Below are positions 1 through 7,969 of a stretch of 64,000 nucleotides of DNA, piece by piece (position 1 is the first letter of the stretch; each line of letters starts with the position of its first letter). Source of the stretch: JAGNKE01 sp964583335 (lineage in GTDB: Bacteria > Pseudomonadota > Alphaproteobacteria > Micavibrionales > Micavibrionaceae); the NCBI GenBank assembly GCA_964583335.1, contig CAZOVG010000002.1:248001-312000 (forward strand), read 5' to 3'. The notes under the pieces were generated by a model, which was not told the origin of the DNA, made no database searches, and saw only the letters and a list, made by a program, of their open reading frames with translations. Both the position numbers and the translations under genes were made by a program.

Positions 1-256
1 CCTTTTTTAGGTCGGGGTCGTCCTTGATCATTTTCGTTATTTCAAGGCCGGAGACCTCGGGCAGCTGAATGTCCATGATAATTAAATCGGGGCGGTGGGT
101 CTTGGCCAGACCGAAGGCCTGACGTCCATCTCTGGTTTGCACGGTTTCAATTCCGTGGGCCTCAAGAAGATCGTGAAACAGCTTCATGTTCAGCTCATTG
201 TCTTCGACAATGAGAACCTTTTGTTTTGTAACGCTAATCTGGTCTGAACCTGACAC
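1..256 (-). CDS. divK: DivK-like single-domain response regulator (C-terminus cut by window edge)
   Basis: This is a receiver domain that would be phosphorylated on aspartate by cell-cycle histidine kinases of the DivJ/PleC type. Read on the minus strand, the N-terminal part shows VLIVEDNELNMKLFHDLLE (acidic pocket), then DLIIMDIQLPEVSG with the phospho-acceptor Asp, then EITKMIKDDPDLK before the sequence runs out. The spacing and wording match the DivK family closely. The start is taken as GTG at 256 because no ATG lies upstream of the acidic pocket in frame; the ribosome site is weak, so the start is uncertain. The conserved Thr and Lys of the output face lie outside the window. In relatives a PleD-type protein often follows divK, which would be off the left edge. 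Confidence 0.85.
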   Translation of the reverse strand, partial: MSGSDQISVTKQKVLIVEDNELNMKLFHDLLEAHGIETVQTRDGRQAFGLAKTHRPDLIIMDIQLPEVSGLEITKMIKDDPDLKK

Positions 257-329
257 TTTGAACCCCGGGCTTCTTACCCTTGCATCCTACGGGCAAGGGC
301 TTTCCAAAACGTTAATTTTGAACGATAAA

Positions 330-1265
330 TTACGGTTTTTTAACCGCCTGATCGGGCTTAAGCTTATCCTCCTTTCCTGAACCGGGCGCACCGCCAGCGG
401 CAGCGCCGCACGTACTTTCCAGAGGCTCCAGTGCGACGAGCTTCTGGGAGACTGTAAAGTCATGATATTCAATGATTATATCGCTAATAAGCCCGTTTTC
501 GTGAAAAACGACGTTCATTTCGTAATCCGAACCGGCATCTTCCTTGTTCAGCGGAAAGAAGGCCAGACGTACGTTCCACGCCTTTGTGCGCAGAAGCTTG
601 TCGTCCACGCCCGCGGACACCTTTATCAGATCGTCCGGCGGAACGGGTTTGCCGACGAAGCTGGTCACCTGCATCGGCCCATCCTGATCGCTGCCGTCGA
701 AAATGGCAGAGCGGAAGAATTTTTTGCCTTCGCGTATTTTTTCAAGAACGGTCAGCGTATGAGACATCGGAAACAGCGTTTCGTCGGTCAGGGCGAAGGT
801 CAGGTTCTCGGGGATCGTGTAGACCGCCTCGGGCCGCTTGCCCGGCTCGCCGCCGATCTGGGCCCCGCCCCGCAGTTCCTCGAACAACTCGCCGTCACGG
901 CGGCGCTGGGAGGTGAAGGTCATGCTTTTGCCGTCGAACGGCTCATAGGTTGAATAATCACTGGTGATGCGCATGGCCGGAGTATCGGTATATTCGTACA
1001 CCAGATTAAAGCGGTGGCTGGACATCCACGCATCGCAGGTGGGTTGCCATTGATAATACATTTGCCCGCTGAGATTCTGGAATTGGGAGTTGCTGTGGTT
1101 AGCGATCATTTTTATTTCATAGAGCGCCTTGTGCGGCGCCAGCCCCGCCTGTGTCGCGCGGTCAACCGGCGGTGCCGCCAGAGCGCCGCTTGCGGCGAAC
1201 GTCAAGCAGACCGAGGCGATGAGGCGGCAAATGCCCTGCCCCTTGCGCGAAAAAAACTTTGACAT
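330..1265 (-). CDS. EipB-like periplasmic cell-envelope integrity protein (DUF1849)
   Basis: Secreted protein of about 311 residues. The N-terminus (MSKFFSRKGQ, a hydrophobic stretch, then SGALAAP) is a signal peptide. The mature part carries the DUF1849 pattern: APHKALYEIKM near the start, a QPTCDAW segment, SDYSTYEPFDGK, and a C-terminal LESTCG segment. Two cysteines, one near each end, match the disulfide pair known from Brucella EipB, a beta-spiral periplasmic protein needed for envelope integrity. The ATG at 1265 is chosen because AAGG lies about 8 nt upstream; the adjacent ATG at 1268 is too close. An upstream in-frame extension is unlikely because it would bury the signal peptide. It is divergent from the diguanylate cyclase gene. 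Confidence 0.85.
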   Translation of the reverse strand: MSKFFSRKGQGICRLIASVCLTFAASGALAAPPVDRATQAGLAPHKALYEIKMIANHSNSQFQNLSGQMYYQWQPTCDAWMSSHRFNLVYEYTDTPAMRITSDYSTYEPFDGKSMTFTSQRRRDGELFEELRGGAQIGGEPGKRPEAVYTIPENLTFALTDETLFPMSHTLTVLEKIREGKKFFRSAIFDGSDQDGPMQVTSFVGKPVPPDDLIKVSAGVDDKLLRTKAWNVRLAFFPLNKEDAGSDYEMNVVFHENGLISDIIIEYHDFTVSQKLVALEPLESTCGAAAGGAPGSGKEDKLKPDQAVKKP

Positions 1266-1268
1266 CAT

Positions 1269-1592
1269 ACCCTTAACCGGCCCTTGACCGGAAACTGATT
1301 GGTTAGCCTTAGGCTTATGCTTATTTATGATACCGCAAAGCGGCATAAGCATAAAGGGCAAAGCGGTTTTGGGCCGCAAAATGGGCAAAGGCTTCCCGAC
1401 GACCGGGCAATATTATCCATATTATCTTTTTTTGTCGCCCTCATTACACAAGGACCTCAAGCGTTAACTCCACTCATATCCTTGTAATACAACAGTTATT
1501 TACTCATTTCTGTCTGGCACGGGGTTCGCAATGTGTCTATCCGAGAGAGCGTTTGTCCGGCTTGTCCGGATTAATTGGAAAGGGTCACTTAT
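1269..1592. other. Divergent intergenic region with a tandem 9-bp repeat
   Basis: No convincing gene lies in these 324 bases between the eipB-like gene and the diguanylate cyclase gene. Close to the latter, TTGTCCGG occurs twice in tandem (1553-1560 and 1562-1569), just before its ribosome binding site (GGAAAGG, 1577-1583). The repeat could be an operator or a leader element; nothing in the sequence settles this. Confidence 0.4.
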
Positions 1593-2348
1593 ATGACATC
1601 GGATCTTGTACAGACTGTGTATACCGGAAAGGGCAAGGGTCAACCCAAAGGTCAGGGGCTTGAGCTTACGCGCGCCGAAGGGTTTTTGAGCGGCGTTCAG
1701 GATATTTTCGATCTGCTGGGCGGGAAAAGCGACACTCAGGCCGCCAATCCCAGCGAGATCAACGTTATGGAGTTGCTTAAGAGCGCCTACCGCGCCATTG
1801 CCAGCTCCGAGAAGACGATCGCTGAACAGAAAGCAAGGATTTTGGAATTGGAATCGCGCCTCACCGTCGATGAGTTGACCGGGATGACGAACCGGAGGGG
1901 GTTTTTTGAAGCCTTCACCCGCGAGATCGACCGCGCCAACCGCAATAAAGACGAGGGCGGGCTTCTGATCATGATCGACATCGATAATTTCAAGACGATC
2001 AACGACACGCATGGCCATCAGGCGGGCGATGAGTGCCTGCGGCTTGTCGGTTCGTTCCTTATGAACGAGGTGCGGGCGATGGACGTGGCGGCGCGGCTGG
2101 GCGGGGACGAGTTTATCCTGCTGTTCCCGCGCACGAACCGCGAAAAAGCCATGAAGCGTGCGCAGAAGCTGGCCGTAAGGCTTAATGCCCTCACCGCCGA
2201 ATGGAAGGGCCAGACCATTCCGATCTATGCCTGCGTCGGTTTGCGGAATTTCGTGGCCGGCGACCGGATCGAGGACATTATCGAGGACGCGGACGCGGCG
2301 CTGTATGAGCACAAGAAAACGCGGAAGGCGGGCCGGAGAGCTTCATAA
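1593..2348 (+). CDS. Diguanylate cyclase (GGDEF domain)
   Basis: Predicted to make the second messenger cyclic di-GMP from two GTP. The 251-residue protein has a poorly conserved N-terminus (1-70), a short helical linker (about 72-92, EKTIAEQKARILELESRL) and a GGDEF domain from about residue 93. The active-site GGDEF is at 170-174 inside ARLGGDEFILLF. An inhibitory I-site RxxD (RAMD, 161-164) sits five residues upstream, so product inhibition is expected. There is no transmembrane segment and no recognisable sensory domain, so it is probably cytoplasmic with an unknown input. The ATG at 1593 is chosen over an in-frame TTG at 1575 because GGAAAGG (1577-1583) is well placed for it. Confidence 0.93.
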   Translation: MTSDLVQTVYTGKGKGQPKGQGLELTRAEGFLSGVQDIFDLLGGKSDTQAANPSEINVMELLKSAYRAIASSEKTIAEQKARILELESRLTVDELTGMTNRRGFFEAFTREIDRANRNKDEGGLLIMIDIDNFKTINDTHGHQAGDECLRLVGSFLMNEVRAMDVAARLGGDEFILLFPRTNREKAMKRAQKLAVRLNALTAEWKGQTIPIYACVGLRNFVAGDRIEDIIEDADAALYEHKKTRKAGRRAS

Positions 2349-2439
2349 GGTTTTAAAAAATTCGACTGTCAGGTTTTGCGTCTGCCCCGACCATCCCCAA
2401 CCCTGACCCTGATCCCCCGAAGGGCAGACGTATCCCCAG

Positions 2440-2485
2440 AGCCCGGATTGCGACCACCTCGTGATCCGGGCTTCTCCTTTGTTTT
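2440..2485 (+). terminator. Probable intrinsic terminator after the diguanylate cyclase gene
   Basis: AGCCCGGAT (2440-2448) pairs perfectly with ATCCGGGCT (2464-2472) across a 15-nt loop and is followed by the pyrimidine-rich tract TCTCCTTTGTTTT. It lies about 90 nt past the stop codon. Confidence 0.6.
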
Positions 2486-2587
2486 ACATAGGTTTTTCAT
2501 AGACCCCGCGAGGGCTTTTTGACAAGGCGGATGCCATTCTCTATGCTTGCCGATATAATAAGAATACAACTTTTAAAGGTGATTATC

Positions 2588-3478
2588 ATGAATACGGGTT
2601 TTGCGGCGGAGCCGGTTGCGGACGAAGCCATCCTTGATCTTGAAGGCATGGACGATTTTCTGGCCTATCTCGACGGGCCGCATTCCGTTGGGCTGGACAA
2701 TATGCGCACGGAGCTGCGGCATATGATCCTTCTTATGATGGAGTTGCAGGGTTATGAGACGGGCTACCGTTCGCAGCAGATGCTGGGATTCGGGCATACC
2801 GGGCTGGTTATGAACGGGCTTTTGCCCTCAGACTACAAAAAAGCCAAGCTCGATCAGGAATTCTGGGACGAACTGGACAAGCTTCTCGCTCAATTGGATC
2901 GCCAGTTCACATATATTGTTTCGCATACGCAGACGCGGATCGTTACGGTTCGTGAGGATATCGTCGAAAAGGTTCGTGCCATCGACTCGCAAATCGCCGC
3001 GCAGGCCACCAGTGACGCGCATGCCGAGGCGCTCAAAGCCAACAACGAGGAGCGCACGATCCTGAAATGGCTGAAGCGCCGACTGGAACGGCACGAGGAA
3101 GACCTGCAGCAGGCCGACACGGCGGCGGAGGCCGTTCAGGTTCACCAGAAAATGGAGCAGGATGTTCAGGACGTGAAGCAGGGCAACGTTAGCGTTAACA
3201 AGGCCGCGAACCGCCCTAGCCCCTTCGCGCAGATGGCCACCTATGCCCGGCAGGTTCGCACCCCGGAGCCCGAATTTGACCCGCGATATGAGCACGGCCC
3301 CTCGATCGATGTTCCGGGCGATTCAGACGAGAGCAAGGACACGGCCGGAAGCGGCGGTAAAAGCGGCAAGGGCGGAAAAGGCGGCGCGGGCGGCAAGACC
3401 GACGGCAAGGCTTCGGGCAGCGGCGCGGGCGAAAAAGACGACCTGCCCCCGCCTCCGGTTGCGCCCGGCGGATTTTAA
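2588..3478 (+). CDS. Unknown coiled-coil protein with Gly/Lys-rich tail
   Basis: I do not recognise this 296-residue protein. The first 100 residues are acidic and helical (LEGMDDFLAYLDG, then a Met-rich MILLMMELQGYETGY). Residues about 100-210 are strongly charged and probably coiled coil (RERxxxKWLKRRLERHEEDL type heptads). The last 60 residues are low complexity: glycine, serine and lysine repeats (GGKSGKGGKGGAGGK), ending in a proline run. There is no signal peptide. The start ATG at 2588 is fixed by AAAGGTG at 2576-2582. The stop overlaps the start of the next gene (TAATG), so the two are probably translationally coupled and functionally linked. Confidence 0.75.
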   Translation: MNTGFAAEPVADEAILDLEGMDDFLAYLDGPHSVGLDNMRTELRHMILLMMELQGYETGYRSQQMLGFGHTGLVMNGLLPSDYKKAKLDQEFWDELDKLLAQLDRQFTYIVSHTQTRIVTVREDIVEKVRAIDSQIAAQATSDAHAEALKANNEERTILKWLKRRLERHEEDLQQADTAAEAVQVHQKMEQDVQDVKQGNVSVNKAANRPSPFAQMATYARQVRTPEPEFDPRYEHGPSIDVPGDSDESKDTAGSGGKSGKGGKGGAGGKTDGKASGSGAGEKDDLPPPPVAPGGF

Positions 3479-4428
3479 TGACCTTACGGCGCAGAGGGGT
3501 TTCGCGCGCTGACGGCTCCAAACCGCCCGCCGGGGCGATCGCCTATGCTTCGTGGGTATTCCTGTTCAAGAATTTCAGGCATGCGCTGTGGCTGGGGTGG
3601 CCTTATTTGGTTTTTCAGCTTCTACAGGCTGGTTTGGTTCTCTTATTGTTTTTTTATTTTATGAACCATATTTTTGAGCTTGGCCCTAAACTCGGGCGTT
3701 TTGATCCGTACGGAGGTTTTAGCTTATTCTTTTTTAATTTTGTTTTTCCTTTTATTGACGCGGTTTTGTTGTGCTGTCTTGGCATCGGGTGGATGAGGGC
3801 CATCGTACACGGCGTTTCTCATAAAAATCAATGTTCCTTCAGGGATGAATGGAAGCTGGTATTACTTTGCATCGCTCAACTTTTTGGAATTTATGTCTGC
3901 TTTTCTGTGTTTATGGTGCCGTTCATCATGGTTTCTTTTTTTACGTTGGAGGGTCTGAGTTTTGAAGTGGCATGGTTTGCTACCGCGATCCTAATGCTAT
4001 TCTTGGTTTTCATGCCTTTGTATTTTCTTGGTCATGCTTTTATGTACTTTCCGGCGAAAGCAAACGGTCATGTGCTCTCATCCAAATTTGGATGGAGGTT
4101 GTTCAAGGGCTTACGATTTAATTTTTTGATATCCGTTGTTTTTGCTTTCTTACCTCTTGCGGCGATACTTATTCTCTCTATTGCATTGCTTGGCTCGGCT
4201 AGCACGCTTCTTCCGCAGTTAGATTTTAAGGTTAATACTCCCCTCATAATTCTTGCTTCTCTAATTTTGAATTTTTTTATGGTTCTCATATTCTGCGGCG
4301 TTTTGAGCGGCTATTACCTCTGGATCCGCAAGCACCGTATGAAATCGGAGCGGCCGCAGACGAAGGTGCCGGATGATCCGTTCAGCGACGAGGGCTGGGA
4401 GGGGCCGATGTGGGAGGATGTGCGTTAA
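3478..4428 (+). CDS. Unknown polytopic membrane protein
   Basis: A 316-residue inner-membrane protein with about six hydrophobic helices: around residues 37-62, 78-105, 122-150, 160-182, 215-240 and 255-280. The N-terminus is basic (MTLRRRGVSR) and the C-terminus is a polar acidic tail with PDDPFSDEGWEGP. Phe and Leu are very frequent and the helices use many AT-rich codons, as expected for membrane segments. I recognise no family motif. It begins inside the stop codon of the preceding coiled-coil gene, so a membrane partner for that protein is the simplest idea. Its 3' end overlaps the convergent hydrolase gene by four bases. Confidence 0.75.
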   Translation: MTLRRRGVSRADGSKPPAGAIAYASWVFLFKNFRHALWLGWPYLVFQLLQAGLVLLLFFYFMNHIFELGPKLGRFDPYGGFSLFFFNFVFPFIDAVLLCCLGIGWMRAIVHGVSHKNQCSFRDEWKLVLLCIAQLFGIYVCFSVFMVPFIMVSFFTLEGLSFEVAWFATAILMLFLVFMPLYFLGHAFMYFPAKANGHVLSSKFGWRLFKGLRFNFLISVVFAFLPLAAILILSIALLGSASTLLPQLDFKVNTPLIILASLILNFFMVLIFCGVLSGYYLWIRKHRMKSERPQTKVPDDPFSDEGWEGPMWEDVR

Positions 4429-5285
4429 GCCTGCCGCGCGGTCAGCCACTGTGCCAGCGGTTCGATCTGTTCGGGCTGCATGAGGTTGGGCACGTGGCCG
4501 CAGGATGGGAAGGTGATGGTTTCCATCGCGGCGCCTTTATAATCGCGCTGCATCCGTGTGGCGATCTCTTTGGGCAGAATCAGCGACTGTCCGCCGTGGA
4601 TCAGCAGGAGCGGCTGTTTGATCTGTTCCCACAATTCCCAAAAGGCCAGCGTTTCGTTCCCCATTTCCTTGACGGCTGCGCCGATGCCGGGATCGTAATG
4701 CAGGCGGAACGTGCCGTCGGCTTGGGGCAGAATATCCTGCGCGATTAGATGCGCCCAGACTTCGGGGTCGGTGATGCCCCATGCGGCGCAGCGTTTTTTG
4801 AGGAACGCGACGGCTTGTTCTTTTGTCGCGTATTGCGTGGGGGCGCGGGCGAGGCTTGAGACGAGATCGAGCGCGCTTCCGGGGATTTCGGGGCCGATAT
4901 CGACCAGCACGAGGCGTTCCATCTTGAGTTCAGGATGCGCGTGGAGGCTCATGCCGATGATGCCGCCCAGCGAGACGCCGAACCAGTCGAAGGGTTTGCC
5001 CTGCGCGATATGTTTGGCGAGTTCGATGCAGAACGGCAGGTATGCGCCGACATTATAGAGCGCGGGATCGGGGAACCAACCGCTGCGCCCCCTGCCCGGC
5101 AGGTCTATGGCCACGACGCGCCAGCCCTTTGCTGCCATGTGGCGAGCGAGGAAATCGTAATCGCGCCCGTTGGAGAGCAGGCCGTGGACGCAGAAGAGAA
5201 TGCGGCCGTTTTCGGGGCCGGTCTCCGTGTAGGCGATATCGAGGCCGTTGACGGGGAGGGTTTGCTGGCGGATTTCGATGTTCAT
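4425..5285 (-). CDS. Alpha/beta hydrolase
   Basis: Serine hydrolase of the alpha/beta fold, 286 residues, cytoplasmic. The oxyanion region is FCVHGLLSNGRDYDF (about 31-45). The strand-turn VVAIDLPGRGRSG follows. The nucleophile elbow is GVSLGG (Ser near 105). VLVDIGPEIPGS is typical of this group, a late acid lies in LLLIHGGQS, and the catalytic His is in SCGHVPNLMQPE near the C-terminus. All parts of the catalytic triad seem present. The substrate cannot be told; esterase, lactonase or C-C hydrolase are possible. It ends overlapping the unknown membrane protein gene. Confidence 0.85.
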   Translation of the reverse strand: MNIEIRQQTLPVNGLDIAYTETGPENGRILFCVHGLLSNGRDYDFLARHMAAKGWRVVAIDLPGRGRSGWFPDPALYNVGAYLPFCIELAKHIAQGKPFDWFGVSLGGIIGMSLHAHPELKMERLVLVDIGPEIPGSALDLVSSLARAPTQYATKEQAVAFLKKRCAAWGITDPEVWAHLIAQDILPQADGTFRLHYDPGIGAAVKEMGNETLAFWELWEQIKQPLLLIHGGQSLILPKEIATRMQRDYKGAAMETITFPSCGHVPNLMQPEQIEPLAQWLTARQA

Positions 5286-5339
5286 GGCGCTATCATAATG
5301 CGGGGGGCGGGATTTTGGAACAATCCGATCATGATATGA

Positions 5340-5450
5340 AACGCGAAGACGCGAAGGCGCGAAGTTTTCTGCGCCCAGCCGTCACTCCGGCGAAGGCCGG
5401 AATCCTCGGGCATAGGTTTACTGGATCCCCGCTTTCGCGGGGATGACAGG
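5340..5450. repeat. Intergenic palindromic repeat element with two hairpins
   Basis: Two GC-rich hairpins lie side by side in the aspS-hydrolase gap. The first is TCCGGC-GAAG-GCCGGA at 5386-5401. The second is ATCCCCGC-TTTC-GCGGGGAT at 5425-5444. The outer edges also match: GTCA at 5381 and TGAC at 5444-5447. Just upstream, CGCGAAG-type units repeat three times (about 5341-5363). The pattern resembles the dispersed REP-like elements common between genes in alphaproteobacteria. Only this one copy was noticed in the window. It may also act as an mRNA stabiliser or terminator for aspS. Confidence 0.7.
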
Positions 5451-5478
5451 GCGGGCGAGGATGACGTAGGGCTGCGCC

Positions 5479-7290
5479 CTACTCCGCCGCGTCGGTGATT
5501 TTCAGCTTGTCCTTGGGCAGGTCGAGTTTAAGGTGCAAGTCCTTGAGCTGGTGCTCGGCTGCCGGGGACGGGGCCTGCATCATCTGGTCCTCGTACTGGC
5601 CGTTCATCACGAAGGCGTAAACCTCGCGCAGGTTCGGCTCGTCGGCCAGCAGCATCACGAGGCGGTCGATGCCGAAGGCGCAGCCGCCGTGCGGGGGGGC
5701 GCCGTAACGGAAGGCATTCAGCATACCGCCGAATTTCGCCTCCAGCACGGATTTCTCATAGCCCGCGATGGCGAAGGCCTTTTCCATGATCTCGGCCTTG
5801 TGGTTGCGGATCGCGCCGGATGCGATTTCAAACCCGTTGCACACGCAGTCATATTGATATGCGTCGATGACGAGCGGGTCCTTTGTGTTGAGCGCGTCGA
5901 GGCCGCCCTGCGGCATCGAGAAGGGGTTGTGGGAGAAGTCCACCTTCTGCGCCTTTTCATCGAATTCATACATCGGGAAATCGACGATCCAGCAGAATTT
6001 GTAGACGTCCTTCTCGCGGATGCCCATGTCGTCGCAGATTTTATCGCGGGCCTTGCCGGCGAATTTCGCGGCTTCGGACTCCTTGTTGCAGACGAAGAAG
6101 ATGGCGTCGCCGTCTTCGAGTCCGGCGATTTTCTTCAACTGCTCCTGCGCGGCGGGAGGCACGAACTTGGCGATGGGGCCCTTGCCTTCCGTTCCTTCAA
6201 ACAGAATATAGCCAAGGCCGGGGGCGCCTTCGCCCTGCGCCCATGAATTGAGCTTGTCGAAGAAGCTGCGCGGCTGGCCTCCGACTTTGGGGGCGCGGAT
6301 GGCGCGGACGACTCCGCCCTTTTCGATCGTGCCCTTGAAGGCCTTGAACTCCACGTCGTCGCGGGCGAAAACTTCGGTCACGTCCACGATCTCCAGCGGG
6401 TTGCGCAGATCAGGCTTGTCGGAGCCGTATTTGCGCATCGCGGTCTTGTAATCAATATTCGGCAGCCATTCGATCTTGCGCTTCGTTCCGGTGAAGTCCG
6501 CGAACTCCTCGAACACGCCTTTCACAACCGGGGTCATGGTGGCGAACACGTCTTCTTGTGTTACGAAGCTCATCTCCACGTCAAGCTGGTAGAATTCCGC
6601 CAGACGGTCGGCGCGGCCATCCTCGTCGCGGAAGCACGGCGCGATCTGGAAATAACGGTCGAAGCCGGAGACCATCAGAAGCTGTTTGAATTGCTGGGGC
6701 GCCTGCGGCAGGGCATAAAATTTTCCGGGGTGCAGGCGTGAGGGCACGAGATAGTCGCGCGCGCCTTCGGGCGAGCTGGCGGTCAGGATGGGGGTCTGGA
6801 ATTCCTGAAAATTTTGATCGTGCATGCGGGCGCGGATCGAGCGGATCACGCCGTTGCGCAGGCCGATGTTACGCTGCATCTTTTCGCGGCGGAGGTCGAG
6901 ATAGCGGTAGCGGAGGCGGATATCCTCGCCCGCGCCGTCGTCTTCGGCGACTTGGAAGGGGATCACATCGGCGGCGGATTGCAGGATCGCCTGCCCGATC
7001 ACGATCTCGATTTCGCCCGTGGGCATCTTCGGGTTGACGGTTTCGGGGATCCGCGCCGCGACCTTGCCGATCACGGTGATGACCGATTCCACCCGCCATT
7101 GCTCGATTTCGGCCAGAAGGGGGGAGTTTTGCTCCACCACGCACTGGGTCACGCCCGTGCGGTCGCGCAGGTCGATGAAGAGCACGCCGCCGTGGTCGCG
7201 CACGCGGGATATCCAGCCGGAGAGCTTAACCTCTTGTCCGACTTGCGTTTTTCTGAGTTCCCCGCACATATGCGTTCTGTAGGCGTGCAT
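5479..7290 (-). CDS. aspS: Aspartyl-tRNA synthetase
   Basis: Class II synthetase that charges tRNA-Asp; 603 residues, the normal bacterial length. The N-terminal OB fold (residues about 1-110, KLSGWISRVRDHGGVLFIDLRDRTG) binds the anticodon. Motif 2 is FRDEDGRADRLAEFYQLDVEMSF. The bacterial GAD insertion spans roughly 290-420. Motif 3 is GGCAFGIDRLVMLL near the C-terminus. In alphaproteobacteria that use the GatCAB amidotransferase this enzyme often also mischarges tRNA-Asn; the sequence alone does not show which applies here. The start ATG gives the conserved MHAYRTHMCGEL beginning. Confidence 0.97.
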   Translation of the reverse strand: MHAYRTHMCGELRKTQVGQEVKLSGWISRVRDHGGVLFIDLRDRTGVTQCVVEQNSPLLAEIEQWRVESVITVIGKVAARIPETVNPKMPTGEIEIVIGQAILQSAADVIPFQVAEDDGAGEDIRLRYRYLDLRREKMQRNIGLRNGVIRSIRARMHDQNFQEFQTPILTASSPEGARDYLVPSRLHPGKFYALPQAPQQFKQLLMVSGFDRYFQIAPCFRDEDGRADRLAEFYQLDVEMSFVTQEDVFATMTPVVKGVFEEFADFTGTKRKIEWLPNIDYKTAMRKYGSDKPDLRNPLEIVDVTEVFARDDVEFKAFKGTIEKGGVVRAIRAPKVGGQPRSFFDKLNSWAQGEGAPGLGYILFEGTEGKGPIAKFVPPAAQEQLKKIAGLEDGDAIFFVCNKESEAAKFAGKARDKICDDMGIREKDVYKFCWIVDFPMYEFDEKAQKVDFSHNPFSMPQGGLDALNTKDPLVIDAYQYDCVCNGFEIASGAIRNHKAEIMEKAFAIAGYEKSVLEAKFGGMLNAFRYGAPPHGGCAFGIDRLVMLLADEPNLREVYAFVMNGQYEDQMMQAPSPAAEHQLKDLHLKLDLPKDKLKITDAAE

Positions 7291-7396
7291 CGTCTTTTAC
7301 CCTTTAATTCTCGTAAGTTAGAGTGTGTTATAAAGCATAAGGCCGGGTTTCTCAAACGGCTTTTTACGGGCTAGAACGGGCCGAAACCCTTGAAAT

Positions 7397-7424
7397 TTGA
7401 CTTTCAGCATAAATCGCATATATT
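7397..7424 (+). promoter_or_regulatory. Candidate sigma-70 promoter for the 7472 gene
   Basis: TTGACT (7397-7402) and TATATT (7419-7424) are separated by 16 bases, upstream of the small unknown gene starting at 7472. Pattern match only. Confidence 0.4.
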
Positions 7425-7471
7425 TTAGTGATTATTGAGTACTTGCGTTATTTATTTAGGATATTACAGAG

Positions 7472-7861
7472 ATGCGCGGCATTTTGAGCAGCACTGATTT
7501 GCAGGTCAAAAGAGAATTTCAGGATCTAGCTTACCGTTTACTCAAGATGCGGGAGGAGATGCTGACGTTCTTCGCGCCCGTTCCCGACGCGCAGAAGGAC
7601 ATCGCGAGGACTCTGGAGACGGCATCATCACTGATGAACGGCGTCAATACGCTCGATTCTTCGGCTATCGGCACCTTGCAGACCTGCGAAGGGCACTTGC
7701 AGCAGCTGATCCGCCGGATTAATAACGCCAGCGAGTTTTTCGCGCCCAGAGAGCGCGAACCCGCCGAGCGCACGGCCCGTATCCTTGAGAAAATCATCGT
7801 CAAGCTGCGCAACCACGAGGACGCGATCAACAAGCGCGGATTCTCGCGCAGCGCGGCCTGA
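7472..7861 (+). CDS. Small unknown helical protein
   Basis: A 129-residue soluble protein with no recognised domain. It is almost entirely predicted helix: an N-terminal LQVKREFQDLAYRLLKMREEM segment, a middle IARTLETASSLMNGVNTLDS, and a C-terminal charged helix ARILEKIIVKLRNHEDAIN. There are no membrane segments or signal peptide, and only one cysteine. The start is supported by AGGA at 7458-7461 and by a plausible promoter further upstream. It stands between aspS (divergent) and rnd (same strand, 108 nt downstream). A regulator or structural role is possible but not shown. Confidence 0.7.
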   Translation: MRGILSSTDLQVKREFQDLAYRLLKMREEMLTFFAPVPDAQKDIARTLETASSLMNGVNTLDSSAIGTLQTCEGHLQQLIRRINNASEFFAPREREPAERTARILEKIIVKLRNHEDAINKRGFSRSAA

Positions 7862-7969
7862 TCACCCTCCTTTGCGTTCCTATTATGAAATTGCTTCTGG
7901 ACGTGTGCGCGGCGTTCTGCAATCATGTGCGGCGTTTCTATCGTTAATTAACTGTACTGACTTGAACTT

